A DNA stretch of 64,000 nucleotides. Source: Idiomarina fontislapidosi. GTDB lineage: Bacteria > Pseudomonadota > Gammaproteobacteria > Enterobacterales > Alteromonadaceae. Below are positions 55,830-64,000 of this stretch, one piece after another. How positions within the stretch are numbered: the stretch's first letter is position 1; the number at the start of each line of letters is the position of its first letter. The stretch lies in NCBI RefSeq assembly GCF_003226255.1, contig NZ_QJST01000002.1, positions 391,441-455,440 of the forward strand. The letters are read 5' to 3'. A model generated the notes under the pieces. It saw nothing but the letters and a program-made list of their open reading frames with translations, ran no database searches and was not told where the DNA came from. A program made the translations under genes and the position numbers.

Positions 55830-57959
55830 ATGAACATGTTTACTAAAAGCAGCATCGCATTAGCCGTTGCGAGCATCACACTCTCCTCTACCGCGTTCGC
55901 GCAACAAGACACTGAAACCCAACAATCAGATTCATCAAACGATGTGTCTGAGCGCATTGAAATCACGGGCAGCCCGCTTGATCGCGCAACCACTGCAACC
56001 GGTTTACCACTCACATTGCGACAAACGCCTCAGTCAATCTCAATTATCGATCGCACCTTTATCGACGGTTTTGCGTTAGACACCGTAGCCGATGTCATGC
56101 AATTTGCACCGGGCATACAAGCACAACAGGCCGAGACTGACCGCTTTTTCTTTCGCTCGCGTGGCCGTGATGTGACTAACTTCCAGTTTGATGGTGTACC
56201 TATCGCCTATAACAGTTTCTTTAGTGAAGCGCTCGCGGACTCGGTTATTTTCGAACGCGTTGAAATCGTTCGTGGAGCAACCGGTCTACTGACCGGTGCA
56301 GGCGAACCCTCCGCGGCCATCAACCTGATTCGTAAGCGTCCAAAAGCCGAAGATGGCGGCTACGCCAGCTTAGGTATTGGTTCATGGAGCAATTACCGCT
56401 TTGAAGCCGATCACTCGCAGACCTTGTCAGAGACGGGTAATGTCAAAGCACGTGTCGCAATGGCTTACGAGGAAGGCGACAGCTATGTTGACCTATCAGA
56501 AAAAGAAAACGCACAAATTTATGCAGTAGTAACCGCTGATCTAACCACTCAGACACGCTTAACCGCCGGTGCAGATTACAGTGAACGCAACCCGAAAGGC
56601 AGCATGTGGGGCGCACTACCTTTATTTTATTCGGATGGCACCCAAGCAGACGATCTGCCAGTAAGCACCACCACAGCATCTCCTTGGAACCGTTGGGATC
56701 GTGAAAGCACAAACGCGTTCGTACAAGTCGAACACGCCTTTGATAACGGCTGGGATGTTCAGTTTGATGTTGAGCGTCGAGAAGGCAAAATGGATGGCTA
56801 CCTGCTCTACTTCTCGGGTTTTCCTGACAAAGAAACCGGCACAGGCCTTGGCACCTCGCCTAACCACTATGTCGCCGACCGTGAACAAACATCCGTGCGA
56901 TTCTTAGCATCGGGGCCATTTGAGCTGTTTGGACGTGAGCACCAACTGACCGCAGGTGCCCTGCATTCAAAGCAAACCGTCGATTCGGTATCGTACGGCA
57001 CGAATGATCCTATTGTGGTTCCGAGCATCTTTGACTGGGGCAACGGTGTTGAATCCGTCGATTTTAACCAAACACCGAATTACAGCACCTTCGAGTCATA
57101 TAAGCAGCAAGGTGTCTACGCGGCTGCACAGCTCAGCCTGACTGACGAACTCACCACCATCATTGGTAATCGCTTAACAACTTACGAAACAACCGTGGAG
57201 TCCCCCTTCTCACCAAGCGACTTCAAGAACTCGGGTGTGAACACCCCGTACTTCGGCATTGTTTACGATATATCGGATATTATCTCGACTTACGCGAGTT
57301 ACACAGAGATCTTCAAACCTCAAAGCGCGATTGATGCAAACTTTGAGTTGGTCGGTCCCGTCGAGGGCTCCAACAGCGAAATCGGTATAAAAGGCGACTT
57401 CTTTAACGAAGCACTCACCGCTAGTTTTGCCGTTTACAAAGTTAAAGAGGATAACTTAGCCATTACTGACCCTGATGCCGCAGAGCCATTGCCGGGCACC
57501 AACATTTATCCGTCAATAGGTGTCGCCGGAGCGGAAAGTGAAGGTTATGAGCTTGAACTAAACGGTAAACCCAACGACGCGCTAAACATCTTTGTAAGCT
57601 ATACGCACAATGAGTCAACTGATCGTGACGGCTCGGATTATGCACCGTTCTTGCCCGAAAACATGGTCAAAACGAGCGTACTATTCCAAGCGTCTGATGC
57701 ATTAAAAGTGGGTGTTAACGCGAATTGGCAAAGTGATATCTCAAACCCCGGCATTGGTCCTAATGGGGAGACATTTACTCAGGACAGCTATACCGTGGTT
57801 AATGCAATGGCAAGCTACCAACTGACACCTCAGTGGGACTTAAGCCTCAACGTCAATAACCTCTTTGACGAAAAATATTACTCAAGCATCGATTTTTATA
57901 ATCAAGGCTTCTTCGGTGCGGAACGTAATTTTGAGCTGTCGGTGAAGTACGCTTGGTAA
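55830..57959 (+). CDS. FhuE-like TonB-dependent siderophore receptor (copy 2)
   Basis: 709 residues. Signal peptide (core IALAVASITLSSTAFA). Plug domain LRQTPQSISIIDRTFIDGF, FFFRSRGRDVTNFQFDG and VRGATGLLTGAGEPSAAINLI; barrel end aromatic (ELSVKYAW). It shares plug and barrel phrases with copy 1 (KGSMWGALPLFYSDGT against NMWGALTLYYGDGT), so the two are paralogues with probably different siderophores. Strong Fur-like sites precede it. Confidence 0.93.
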   Translation: MNMFTKSSIALAVASITLSSTAFAQQDTETQQSDSSNDVSERIEITGSPLDRATTATGLPLTLRQTPQSISIIDRTFIDGFALDTVADVMQFAPGIQAQQAETDRFFFRSRGRDVTNFQFDGVPIAYNSFFSEALADSVIFERVEIVRGATGLLTGAGEPSAAINLIRKRPKAEDGGYASLGIGSWSNYRFEADHSQTLSETGNVKARVAMAYEEGDSYVDLSEKENAQIYAVVTADLTTQTRLTAGADYSERNPKGSMWGALPLFYSDGTQADDLPVSTTTASPWNRWDRESTNAFVQVEHAFDNGWDVQFDVERREGKMDGYLLYFSGFPDKETGTGLGTSPNHYVADREQTSVRFLASGPFELFGREHQLTAGALHSKQTVDSVSYGTNDPIVVPSIFDWGNGVESVDFNQTPNYSTFESYKQQGVYAAAQLSLTDELTTIIGNRLTTYETTVESPFSPSDFKNSGVNTPYFGIVYDISDIISTYASYTEIFKPQSAIDANFELVGPVEGSNSEIGIKGDFFNEALTASFAVYKVKEDNLAITDPDAAEPLPGTNIYPSIGVAGAESEGYELELNGKPNDALNIFVSYTHNESTDRDGSDYAPFLPENMVKTSVLFQASDALKVGVNANWQSDISNPGIGPNGETFTQDSYTVVNAMASYQLTPQWDLSLNVNNLFDEKYYSSIDFYNQGFFGAERNFELSVKYAW

Positions 57960-57978
57960 GTTATCGTTTTAGTTAAAA

Positions 57979-58006
57979 CCGTGCAGTGCGAATTCACACT
58001 GCACGG
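57979..58006. terminator. Bidirectional hairpin between receptor copy 2 and the MDR gene
   Basis: CCGTGCAGTG (57979-57988) pairs perfectly with CACTGCACGG (57997-58006) around an 8-base loop. CTTT follows on the plus strand and TTTTAACT on the minus strand, so it can serve both convergent genes. Confidence 0.75.
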
Positions 58007-58028
58007 CTTTCAACGAGTGAGTAAACAA

Positions 58029-59048
58029 TTAAAACGCTAAACAAATCTTGCCAAAGTGCTTGCCCGACTCTTCGTAACGGAATGCGTCAGCCAGTTCTTC
58101 AAGACCAAAAGTTTTGTCGATAACAGGTTTCACGCCATTGGCTTCGAGCGCGCGCACAAAGTCTTTTTGATCATCGCAACTGCCCACGATAAGTCCTTGT
58201 AAACGCGCTTGCTTTGCCATCAACTTAGCCGTTGGTACTTCACCCGCACTGCCGGTTAACACGCCAATCAACGCGATATGGCCGGCGATCGCGACAGCAT
58301 TGATAGACTGCGGTAACGTACCGGGGCCGCCCACCTCAATAACGTGGTCAACACCGCGTCCATCCGTCAGCTTGCGAACGGTTTTACCCCACTCCGGGTC
58401 TTCTTTGTAGTTAATCGTATGATCCGCACCAAGCGCTTTGTACTTCTCGAGCTTATCATTCGACGATGACATAGCGAACACTGTCGCACCCAGGCTCTTC
58501 GCGAGCTGGCACGCAAATACCGAAACACCGCCACTACCCAGTACCAACACCGAGTTGCCGGGTTTGATGCCGCCGTCGACGACCAATGCGCGCCAAGCCG
58601 TGAGACCCGCCGTTGTCAGTGTTGCCGATTCAGCATGGCTATAGCCTTTAGGTTGGTGAGTAAAGAAGTGCGCAGGGCGCACGACCACTTCACGGGCATA
58701 CCCATCAATGCCATCCCCGGGCGTCTGCTTAAAGTCACCCACGGGCGCTGGACCACTTTGCCAGTAGGGAAAGAACGTTGAAACCACAGGGTCGCCCACA
58801 GCAAACTCTTCAACACCCTCGCCCACGGCCTCGACAACGCCCGCACCGTCTGACATCGGAATGCGCCCATCTTCGGTTGGAATAAAACCAGCGGCAACAC
58901 CATAGTCATGAAAATTCAACGAACTGGCTTTAACCCGCACGCGGATTTCTCCCGCCGCGGGCTGACCTGGGTCGTCCAATTCAGTAACCTCGATGTTATC
59001 TAAACCAAAAGGGTCTTTGAGTTTTAGCGCCTTAATCTTGTCTGTCAT
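58029..59048 (-). CDS. MDR-superfamily NAD(P)-dependent alcohol dehydrogenase
   Basis: 339 residues. GroES-like N-terminal domain with GAGVVEAVGEGVEEFAVGD; Rossmann loop LVLGSGGVSVFACQLAKSLGA. The usual catalytic-zinc Cys-Gly-Ser and structural-zinc Cys4 loops are absent, so this is the zinc-independent (quinone-reductase-like) branch despite its general annotation as alcohol dehydrogenase. It may reduce enones or quinones with NADPH. Substrate unknown. Confidence 0.88.
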   Translation of the reverse strand: MTDKIKALKLKDPFGLDNIEVTELDDPGQPAAGEIRVRVKASSLNFHDYGVAAGFIPTEDGRIPMSDGAGVVEAVGEGVEEFAVGDPVVSTFFPYWQSGPAPVGDFKQTPGDGIDGYAREVVVRPAHFFTHQPKGYSHAESATLTTAGLTAWRALVVDGGIKPGNSVLVLGSGGVSVFACQLAKSLGATVFAMSSSNDKLEKYKALGADHTINYKEDPEWGKTVRKLTDGRGVDHVIEVGGPGTLPQSINAVAIAGHIALIGVLTGSAGEVPTAKLMAKQARLQGLIVGSCDDQKDFVRALEANGVKPVIDKTFGLEELADAFRYEESGKHFGKICLAF

Positions 59049-59250
59049 GTTCGTGATCCTTTAATAAAGGTGAGTACTGAATTGTAGTTTTGATAGCGAA
59101 GAATGGATCAGCCTGTGCGCTCTTTAGCTCAATCCTGATATCAATCAATTTAATCTGCTTATTTATTAATTGTTTATGATGTATGTATTGACTAATTTTT
59201 AACCGCCCACCATATTCAAATAATACTCCTGAATACAACAGGGACGCTTA

Positions 59251-60531
59251 ATGAGCAAAGTTATTGTCGTTGGTGCCGGATTGGGCGGCGTTTCAGTCGC
59301 TTTTGAGCTACGCGAGAAGCTATCAGCAACCGTTGATATCGAAGTGATCCATGAGGGCAATGAGTTCAACTTCGTGCCGTCGAACCCATGGGTCGCGTTA
59401 GGTTCCAGAACACGCGAGCAAGTCGTCCTCCCCATTACGCCGATATTCGATAAACATCACATCGGATTTAACAGCTCGGGCGTGAAACGAATAGATACGG
59501 TTCACAAGCAACTCACCCTCGGTGATGGCAGCCAAAAAGACTATGATTTTTTAGTTATTTGTTCGGGACCCAAGCTCGCCTTTGAACAAGTCCCAGGTGC
59601 CGGTCCAGAGCACGGCTATACGCAATCGATTTGTACCGTTGACCATGCAGTAAAAGCTCATCAAGCCTTTCAACGACTCATAGAAGATCCAGGTCCCGTA
59701 TTGGTCGGGGCACTACCCGGCGCGAGCTGCTTTGGTCCCGCCTATGAGTACGTGCTTTCATTAGAGTATGAGCTACGTAAACGTAAAATCCGTGACCGGG
59801 TGCCCATTACCTTTGTTACCCCAGAGCCGTATATCGGTCACATGGGGCTGGGTGGTGTTGGCGACTCAAAAGGTCTGATGGAACATCAGTTTCGAGAGCA
59901 CGGAATAAAATGGATCTGTAACGCGAAAGTGACAGAGTTCACGCAAGACAAAGCATCCTTTGAGGTCATCAACGACGACGGCAGCATCAAGTCCCAGCAA
60001 CAGCTACCGTATCACTTAGCGATGTTTTTACCCGCCTTTAAAGGTTCACCAGCCATCGCCGAGGTCCCCGATTTGTGTAATCCCAAAGGCTTCGTTAAAA
60101 TCGACAAATATCAACGCGCCCTCGCCTATCCTGAAATTTATGCCGCCGGTGTTTGTGTCGCCATCGCGCCTATTGAAGAAACCCCGGTGCCGGTCGGTGC
60201 TCCCAAAACCGGACTCATGATCGAATCTATGACCTCCGCTATCGTGGCGAATATCCAATCGACCTTAGCAGAGCAACCTGCAACCACAGAGCCCACGCTC
60301 AGTGCATTATGCCTGGCGGATATGGGTAATACGGGTATGGCATTTTTAGCGGTACCACAGAACCCACCACGCAACCAAAACTGGACAGGTTCCGGGCGTT
60401 GGGTGCACTGGGCAAAAATAGGCTTTGAAAAATACTTCTTCCACAAAGTGAAACATGGCACCAGCGAGCCAGTATACGAACGCGTTGGCATGCGCATGCT
60501 CGGCGTTAGCCGGTTAAAGCCAAAAGGTTAG
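59251..60531 (+). CDS. Sulfide:quinone oxidoreductase-like flavoprotein
   Basis: 426 residues. FAD loop VIVVGAGLGGVSVAFEL at the N terminus. Three cysteines occupy the positions of the SQR catalytic set: Cys128 (TQSICTVDHA), Cys160 (PGASCFGPAYE) and Cys354 (SALCLADMG), close to 128/160/356 of the Acidithiobacillus enzyme. The C terminus (RWVHWAKIGFEKYFFHKV) is amphipathic and suits membrane docking. It oxidises sulfide and reduces quinone. No partner persulfide dioxygenase gene is in the window. Confidence 0.88.
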   Translation: MSKVIVVGAGLGGVSVAFELREKLSATVDIEVIHEGNEFNFVPSNPWVALGSRTREQVVLPITPIFDKHHIGFNSSGVKRIDTVHKQLTLGDGSQKDYDFLVICSGPKLAFEQVPGAGPEHGYTQSICTVDHAVKAHQAFQRLIEDPGPVLVGALPGASCFGPAYEYVLSLEYELRKRKIRDRVPITFVTPEPYIGHMGLGGVGDSKGLMEHQFREHGIKWICNAKVTEFTQDKASFEVINDDGSIKSQQQLPYHLAMFLPAFKGSPAIAEVPDLCNPKGFVKIDKYQRALAYPEIYAAGVCVAIAPIEETPVPVGAPKTGLMIESMTSAIVANIQSTLAEQPATTEPTLSALCLADMGNTGMAFLAVPQNPPRNQNWTGSGRWVHWAKIGFEKYFFHKVKHGTSEPVYERVGMRMLGVSRLKPKG

Positions 60532-60609
60532 TTTAGGCGTGGCTAAAAGCTCGAACCCGGCTGCTGAAGAAATGCCAACTCCTCAGCAGTTGAAGAACGT
60601 CCGAGCACC

Positions 60610-61476
60610 TCATTTAATGGGCAAATACACGTCGGTGATCATTTCACTCTCTGGGACGTCAGGGAAAAAGCTTATCCGTTCAAAGTAAATCGGAAAGTCT
60701 CTGATGTCATAACCTGAATCCGCTAGCCATTGCGTGTACAAAAAATTCACCACAATACCTATCGCGTCATCGCTACCCGTATGTCTCACTCGCGCACATT
60801 TGCCTGCAGGAATAGCACTATCGACAACACCATAGTCATTGGGTTCAGCGGACTGCTCTGTGGAGCAACACAGATCAAAGCGGTAGTCTTCCGGCGCCGT
60901 CGTATTAGGGTCATCATACACCAAGTTGAACGTTCGACTTTTACTCGGTGGAAGTCGATTCAGCTTACGCCACTCAATAAACTTTTGAATCGTTTGCCCC
61001 AACCGATTTGGGGCGCCACGATGTGGCATCACAGCAATTGCAATTTCATCAACGTCAACCACCTCGACATTAAAGTTATCGGTGTTACTCATTATGTTGT
61101 TCCTTAGCGTTAATATGGGGTCGTATTGAGCGTGCCAAGGAGCCCAGTTCGGTGTGTCCCGAAAATCGGATGGGCTTTTGTCAAAATACTTTTTAAACGC
61201 CCGCGAAAATGCCTCGTGACTCTCGTAGCCGTTCGCCAGTGCGATATCCAAAATACTGCCATTTTCTCTATAAGCGAGCTGATAAGCCGCCCGTTTAAGT
61301 CGCAGTAGCCGCACGAGCTTAATCACAGACATCCCAAAGAATGCCGAGCACTGGCGATGAAAATGGTATTTAGACAAATAAGCGTGCTGACATAACGCAT
61401 TAACGTCAAGATCGGTATCAAGGTGTGTTTCTATGTAGTTGATCACTTCCAAAAACCGACGTTGATAGTTCGTCAT
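60610..61476 (-). CDS. AraC-family regulator with GyrI-like effector domain
   Basis: 288 residues from ATG 61476 (GAGGGGGA about 10 bases upstream; an ATG at 61485 lies too close to that site). The N-terminal AraC HTH pair (about 5-100: LCQHAYLSKYHFHRQCSAFF and DIALANGYESHEAFSRAFKKYF) is joined to a C-terminal GyrI-like domain (about 120-288) that binds small molecules, as in Rob or SoxS-like drug regulators. VRHTGSDD and VYLPI are family marks. Its target is unknown. Confidence 0.9.
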   Translation of the reverse strand: MTNYQRRFLEVINYIETHLDTDLDVNALCQHAYLSKYHFHRQCSAFFGMSVIKLVRLLRLKRAAYQLAYRENGSILDIALANGYESHEAFSRAFKKYFDKSPSDFRDTPNWAPWHAQYDPILTLRNNIMSNTDNFNVEVVDVDEIAIAVMPHRGAPNRLGQTIQKFIEWRKLNRLPPSKSRTFNLVYDDPNTTAPEDYRFDLCCSTEQSAEPNDYGVVDSAIPAGKCARVRHTGSDDAIGIVVNFLYTQWLADSGYDIRDFPIYFERISFFPDVPESEMITDVYLPIK

Positions 61477-61550
61477 ACCGCACATTCCCCCTCAGCAGGT
61501 CATCATTAAAACCCAACTGAGGTTGTCAGGCTTGATTAAAATTGCTCAAT

Positions 61551-62690
61551 TCACAACGTTCGGTTAACACGCTGTTGCCATAGCAGGTTGCCATCTAAAT
61601 CGTGCAGCGTGACACGGTATTCGCCTTCATCAAGGAACAGTGGCCGTTTTTCGTTGGCTTCCGATAAGACTCGATCAGCCACTACATCAGTACCCGCATA
61701 ATAGGCTTGTAAAATGACGGCCGTACTCGGCGGCCAGCTATCCGTATTTGGGAGAAATGCCTCGCCTAGCAATCGCCGAAAGTAACTCGGGTTATCAGCG
61801 GGTGCCATGGGCACGCGGATTTGGCTATCGACCGGTTGCACGCTACCAACATTCAGTACGTTACCATCATTTGAATACGCGTAGGTTGTGGTTGGGCTTT
61901 CATCAACCGGCTCAAAAGCACAAGCGGTGGTATCAATGCTAAAGGTTTCATAACCATAGGTGTTATTCAAAAAATCGCCCAGCACACGATAAGTTAACGA
62001 GTTTGGTCCGCGCAGCGGCGCTTCCCCGACATGCCCCCAGCCAGCAAACAGCACAAACTTAGCATCCTTGGGCGCTTTCTTAATTTCAGCGACAACATGC
62101 TTGGCTTGTTGCTTATCCCTAAACTCAAAGCGCTCTACAAAGCCGGCATCTTCAGGCGCTAACTTCTCTGCCTCATAACCAAACACCTCAAAACCCAATT
62201 CCTCGGCAGTTTTAATCAAGTTAGACATCATCGGCTCTTGAGAATAAAAGCCGTCTTTACTCCTCTCGTTAGGCTCTAACGCCTCAAAACCAATATGAGT
62301 GAAACCTTGTGCTTTGAGCCACGGTAACCATGTCATCGTAAGCGTTCGTGATGCTGGATTAAAGTGGTTCTCGTTGATCATAAAAATCGATTCGTCAGCG
62401 AGCATCGACTTTACCCTCGCTTCGCCGGAGATTTTTTCATAACCGCCAACGTCATTACAAAATGGCGCGTTAGACAAACGCTGTATCAAGTCATAGGCTT
62501 TATCAGCACGTCCCATAATCGAGTAGACCTGCGCCAACATTTGCGGTTGCTCAGAAAACTGAGACAAGATGTTGTTCACCTCCCCCTTTCTTAACTGCTC
62601 AGGAAATTGGTCGAGCGACACATCTTTGGCGTTTATTGATGCCGTCAATAAAAAAGGTATGAGAGCCAGAAGTAGCGCTAATTTATTCAT
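61551..62690 (-). CDS. Exported TIKI/EreA-like protein
   Basis: 379 residues with a signal peptide (core LALLLALIPFLLTASINA). After a helical region, SIFMINENHFNPASR (about 101-115) and FAGWGHVGE (about 215-223) resemble the paired Glu/His motifs of the TIKI/EreA/ChaN superfamily. A C-terminal beta-rich segment resembles a small sandwich domain (EYRVTLHDLDGNLLWQQRV). Function is unknown; hydrolase or heme/metal binding is possible. Confidence 0.65.
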   Translation of the reverse strand: MNKLALLLALIPFLLTASINAKDVSLDQFPEQLRKGEVNNILSQFSEQPQMLAQVYSIMGRADKAYDLIQRLSNAPFCNDVGGYEKISGEARVKSMLADESIFMINENHFNPASRTLTMTWLPWLKAQGFTHIGFEALEPNERSKDGFYSQEPMMSNLIKTAEELGFEVFGYEAEKLAPEDAGFVERFEFRDKQQAKHVVAEIKKAPKDAKFVLFAGWGHVGEAPLRGPNSLTYRVLGDFLNNTYGYETFSIDTTACAFEPVDESPTTTYAYSNDGNVLNVGSVQPVDSQIRVPMAPADNPSYFRRLLGEAFLPNTDSWPPSTAVILQAYYAGTDVVADRVLSEANEKRPLFLDEGEYRVTLHDLDGNLLWQQRVNRTL

Positions 62691-62740
62691 GGTAAAGCCT
62701 AGTTTTTTGTTCTAATCACTATAAACGTATCACGTATCAA

Positions 62741-63106
62741 CTAAACCCAAACATCATTCGCCGCCGTTTTACTATCCTCTTCGTCGCCAGTATTTACCAC
62801 ACCACGAGGTTCAATTAATAACACTTGGGCTTCATGCTCAGCATAGGGTTTGTGCTCGACGCCTTTGGGTACGACGTACATTTCACCCTCGGATAACTCA
62901 ACATGACCATCTCTAAAGTCAATACGCAGCTTACCCGCGAGTACAATAAAAGTCTCATCAGTATCTTTATGAACATGCCAAACAAAGTCGCCCTGCAGCT
63001 TGACCACTTTAAATTGATAGTCGTTCATCTCTGCAATGACCTTAGGCGACCACTGCTCATTAAACAGACCTAGTTTTTCTTTAAAGTTGATAGCGTTGTG
63101 TGGCAT
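62741..63106 (-). CDS. Single-domain cupin protein
   Basis: 121 residues. Cupin_2 motifs WHVHKDTDETFIVLAGKLRI and LSEGEMYVVPKGVEHKPYAEHE supply the metal-binding His and Glu residues. Small cupins of this type bind a metal and a small ligand. It precedes nothing on its strand within 50 bp and is likely monocistronic or linked to CsaA upstream (30 bp). Confidence 0.85.
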   Translation of the reverse strand: MPHNAINFKEKLGLFNEQWSPKVIAEMNDYQFKVVKLQGDFVWHVHKDTDETFIVLAGKLRIDFRDGHVELSEGEMYVVPKGVEHKPYAEHEAQVLLIEPRGVVNTGDEEDSKTAANDVWV

Positions 63107-63135
63107 TTGATTTCCTTATTAGTGTGCTTCATTGG

Positions 63136-63474
63136 CTATGCCAGCCGAGTCCCATTGGGTACATCCCTATCCACGGTCGACAGAACGACAGAGCCATCAG
63201 CTCGATGCAGTCCAGTCACTAAGCACTCCGACATAAACGGACCGATTTGCTTTGGTGGAAAGTTGACGACCACTAACACCTGCTTACCGAGTAGCTCATC
63301 CGGTGTGTATAAATCAGTGATCTGTGCGCTCGACTTTTTAATACCAATTTTGTCACCGAGGTCGACCTGTAACTTATAAGCAGGTCTACGCGCCTCCGGA
63401 AAAGCTTGAACATCGACAATCGTGCCGACACGAATATCGACTTTTTCAAAATCAGCCCAATTAATAGATTCCAT
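63136..63474 (-). CDS. csaA: CsaA-like tRNA-binding domain protein
   Basis: 112 residues. An OB-fold tRNA-binding domain: [27 protein letters not shown] and [20 protein letters not shown] match CsaA across its whole length. CsaA has chaperone-like activity and binds tRNA. The cupin gene follows 30 bp downstream on the same strand. Confidence 0.93.
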   Translation of the reverse strand: MESINWADFEKVDIRVGTIVDVQAFPEARRPAYKLQVDLGDKIGIKKSSAQITDLYTPDELLGKQVLVVVNFPPKQIGPFMSECLVTGLHRADGSVVLSTVDRDVPNGTRLA

Positions 63475-63634
63475 AACTCGCCCTCAGTGATTTTTCCAAA
63501 ACGCATTAATGTGTATGGCTAATTACGCCTCATTGTCTGCATTTACCAAATGTAGCTTTAAACCACCTGTAGTGGCAGACTAAACCCGAACACTCTTTTA
63601 AGTGGTAGTATTACCCTTAACGAAGAGGTGTTCA

Positions 63635-63907
63635 ATGGCAAGAAGACAACGTCGATCATTCAGTCCTGAGTTCAGGTATGAGGCCGCTAATTTAGTAGCA
63701 GAACAAGGCTACAGCTATGCGGAAGCAAGCCGGGCTGTTGATGTACATGAAAATACGATTAGAAATTGGGTTCAACAGCTAGAAAGTGAACAAAGCGGTC
63801 AAACGCCTAAGTCCAGGGCGATGACTGCGGAGCAGCAACGAATACAGGAGCTTGAAGCTCGCGTGAATCGGTTAGAGCGGGAAAAATCGATTCTAAAAAA
63901 GGCTACT
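63635..63907 (+). pseudogene. IS3-family transposase OrfA, truncated by insertion
   Basis: ATG 63635 (GAAGAGGTG upstream). The product begins MARRQRRSFSPEFRYEAANL, has a helix-turn-helix (YAEASRAVDVHENTIRNWVQQL) and a leucine-zipper-like stretch (RIQELEARVNRLEREKSILKK), all typical of IS3-group OrfA. The A6G slippery heptamer (63895-63901) used for OrfAB frameshifting is intact. After Lys-Lys-Ala-Thr the sequence leaves the family (normally ALLMSD). The reading then continues open to 64000 through foreign DNA. Confidence 0.82.
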
Positions 63908-64000
63908 GTAGATTCAAGTGGTCAATGCAACAGTTTTACTATACTACTGATTTGCATGAGTACTTCTGATGAAACGAGCAAAACGTACATTCACACAAGA
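63907..64000 (+). mobile_element. Second IS3-family element inserted in the first, left end
   Basis: It starts TGTAGATTCAAGTGGTCAAT at 63907, a TG end with the layout of an IS3 left terminus. 62 bases inside, a new transposase start appears. The right end is outside the window. Confidence 0.6.
63969..64000 (+). CDS. IS3-family transposase OrfA, N-terminal fragment (second element)
   Basis: ATG 63969 encodes MKRAKRTFTQ to the window edge. The basic start and Thr-Phe-Thr-Gln are typical of another IS3-type OrfA (KRxxRTFTxEFK). Only 10 residues are visible, so the call is tentative. Confidence 0.5.
   Translation, partial: MKRAKRTFTQ

Larger units (their letters stand above)
63568..64000 (+). 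mobile_element. IS3-family insertion sequence, left end, interrupted
   Basis: The left end is placed at TGTAGTGGCAGACTAAACCC because IS3 elements begin with TG and the orfA start lies 67 bases inside. The transposase orfA is cut by a second IS3-type element at about 63907. The right end and any orfB lie beyond the window. Confidence 0.6.

Noticed and set aside
63635..64000. One continuous 122-codon reading frame to the window end, as a single transposase.
   Set aside because: After Lys-Lys-Ala-Thr the residues do not match any OrfA, and a new IS end and OrfA start appear; the read-through is accidental.
1..64000. CRISPR array, prophage or integron signals.
   Set aside because: No regularly spaced repeats, phage structural genes or attC-like sites were seen; the only mobile DNA is at the right edge.

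Overview
The window looks like chromosomal DNA of a free-living, probably marine gammaproteobacterium of the Alteromonadales type (Idiomarina, Alteromonas and Shewanella relatives). The basis is family content: a class II (E. coli-type) cellulose operon with bcsEFG, three methyl-accepting proteins, many c-di-GMP proteins, large TonB-dependent receptors, a secreted S8 protease with a PPC domain, a beta-propeller phytase, and Fur-like sites of the gammaproteobacterial form. The genus is not resolved. No rRNA, tRNA or CRISPR array was seen.

Layout. 1-10055: end of a sirtuin gene, a small MCP, an exported subtilase, an SPFH protein, an OmpA-type lipoprotein, an SDR/luciferase-like oxidoreductase pair, a periplasmic catalase and a four-PAS soluble MCP. 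10052-22202: the bcs cluster, with bcsE-bcsF-bcsG leftward and a small orf-bcsQ-bcsA-bcsB-bcsZ-bcsC rightward from a shared 125-bp promoter region. BcsC is about half its usual length, and BcsZ looks like a lipoprotein. 22209-24292: feoA-feoB with a Fur-like site. 24465-29885: a D-2-hydroxyacid dehydrogenase, small membrane proteins, then a YqaA-like protein, an atypical H-NOX (heme-NO-binding) protein and a PAS-EAL phosphodiesterase packed together.

29882-36332: a TonB receptor-phytase operon (leftward) faces a membrane protein with a degenerate GGDEF domain and an AraC regulator (rightward). The degenerate GGDEF has lost its catalytic motif but keeps an RxxD c-di-GMP inhibitory site, so it may be a c-di-GMP receptor. 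36345-45594: TraB/GumN, a pair of tail-anchored small proteins, two metallo-beta-lactamase-fold or transport genes, a BenE transporter with a divergent XRE-cupin regulator and two operator-like palindromes, ohrR-ohr, DUF547, an EAL protein, an epimerase-like protein and a cold-shock gene. 45950-52784: a BdlA-like PAS-PAS-MCP, a bacterial GPP34 (GOLPH3-like) protein, an MBL hydrolase, ArfB, a Cache-type diguanylate cyclase and an RhlE helicase.

52785-63474: two FhuE-like siderophore receptors on opposite strands with a DUF938 gene between them (one behind a perfect 15-bp inverted pair of Fur-like sites), a zinc-independent MDR dehydrogenase, a sulfide:quinone oxidoreductase, an AraC-GyrI regulator, a TIKI/EreA-like exported protein, a cupin and CsaA. 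63568-64000: an IS3-family element whose orfA seems to be interrupted by a second IS3-family element.

Together the genes suggest a biofilm/motility switch built on c-di-GMP (BcsA PilZ, BcsE GIL, one cyclase, two phosphodiesterases, one degenerate GGDEF, soluble PAS-MCPs) set among iron and phosphate scavenging genes. All functional statements come from reading motifs by eye; no database search was run.
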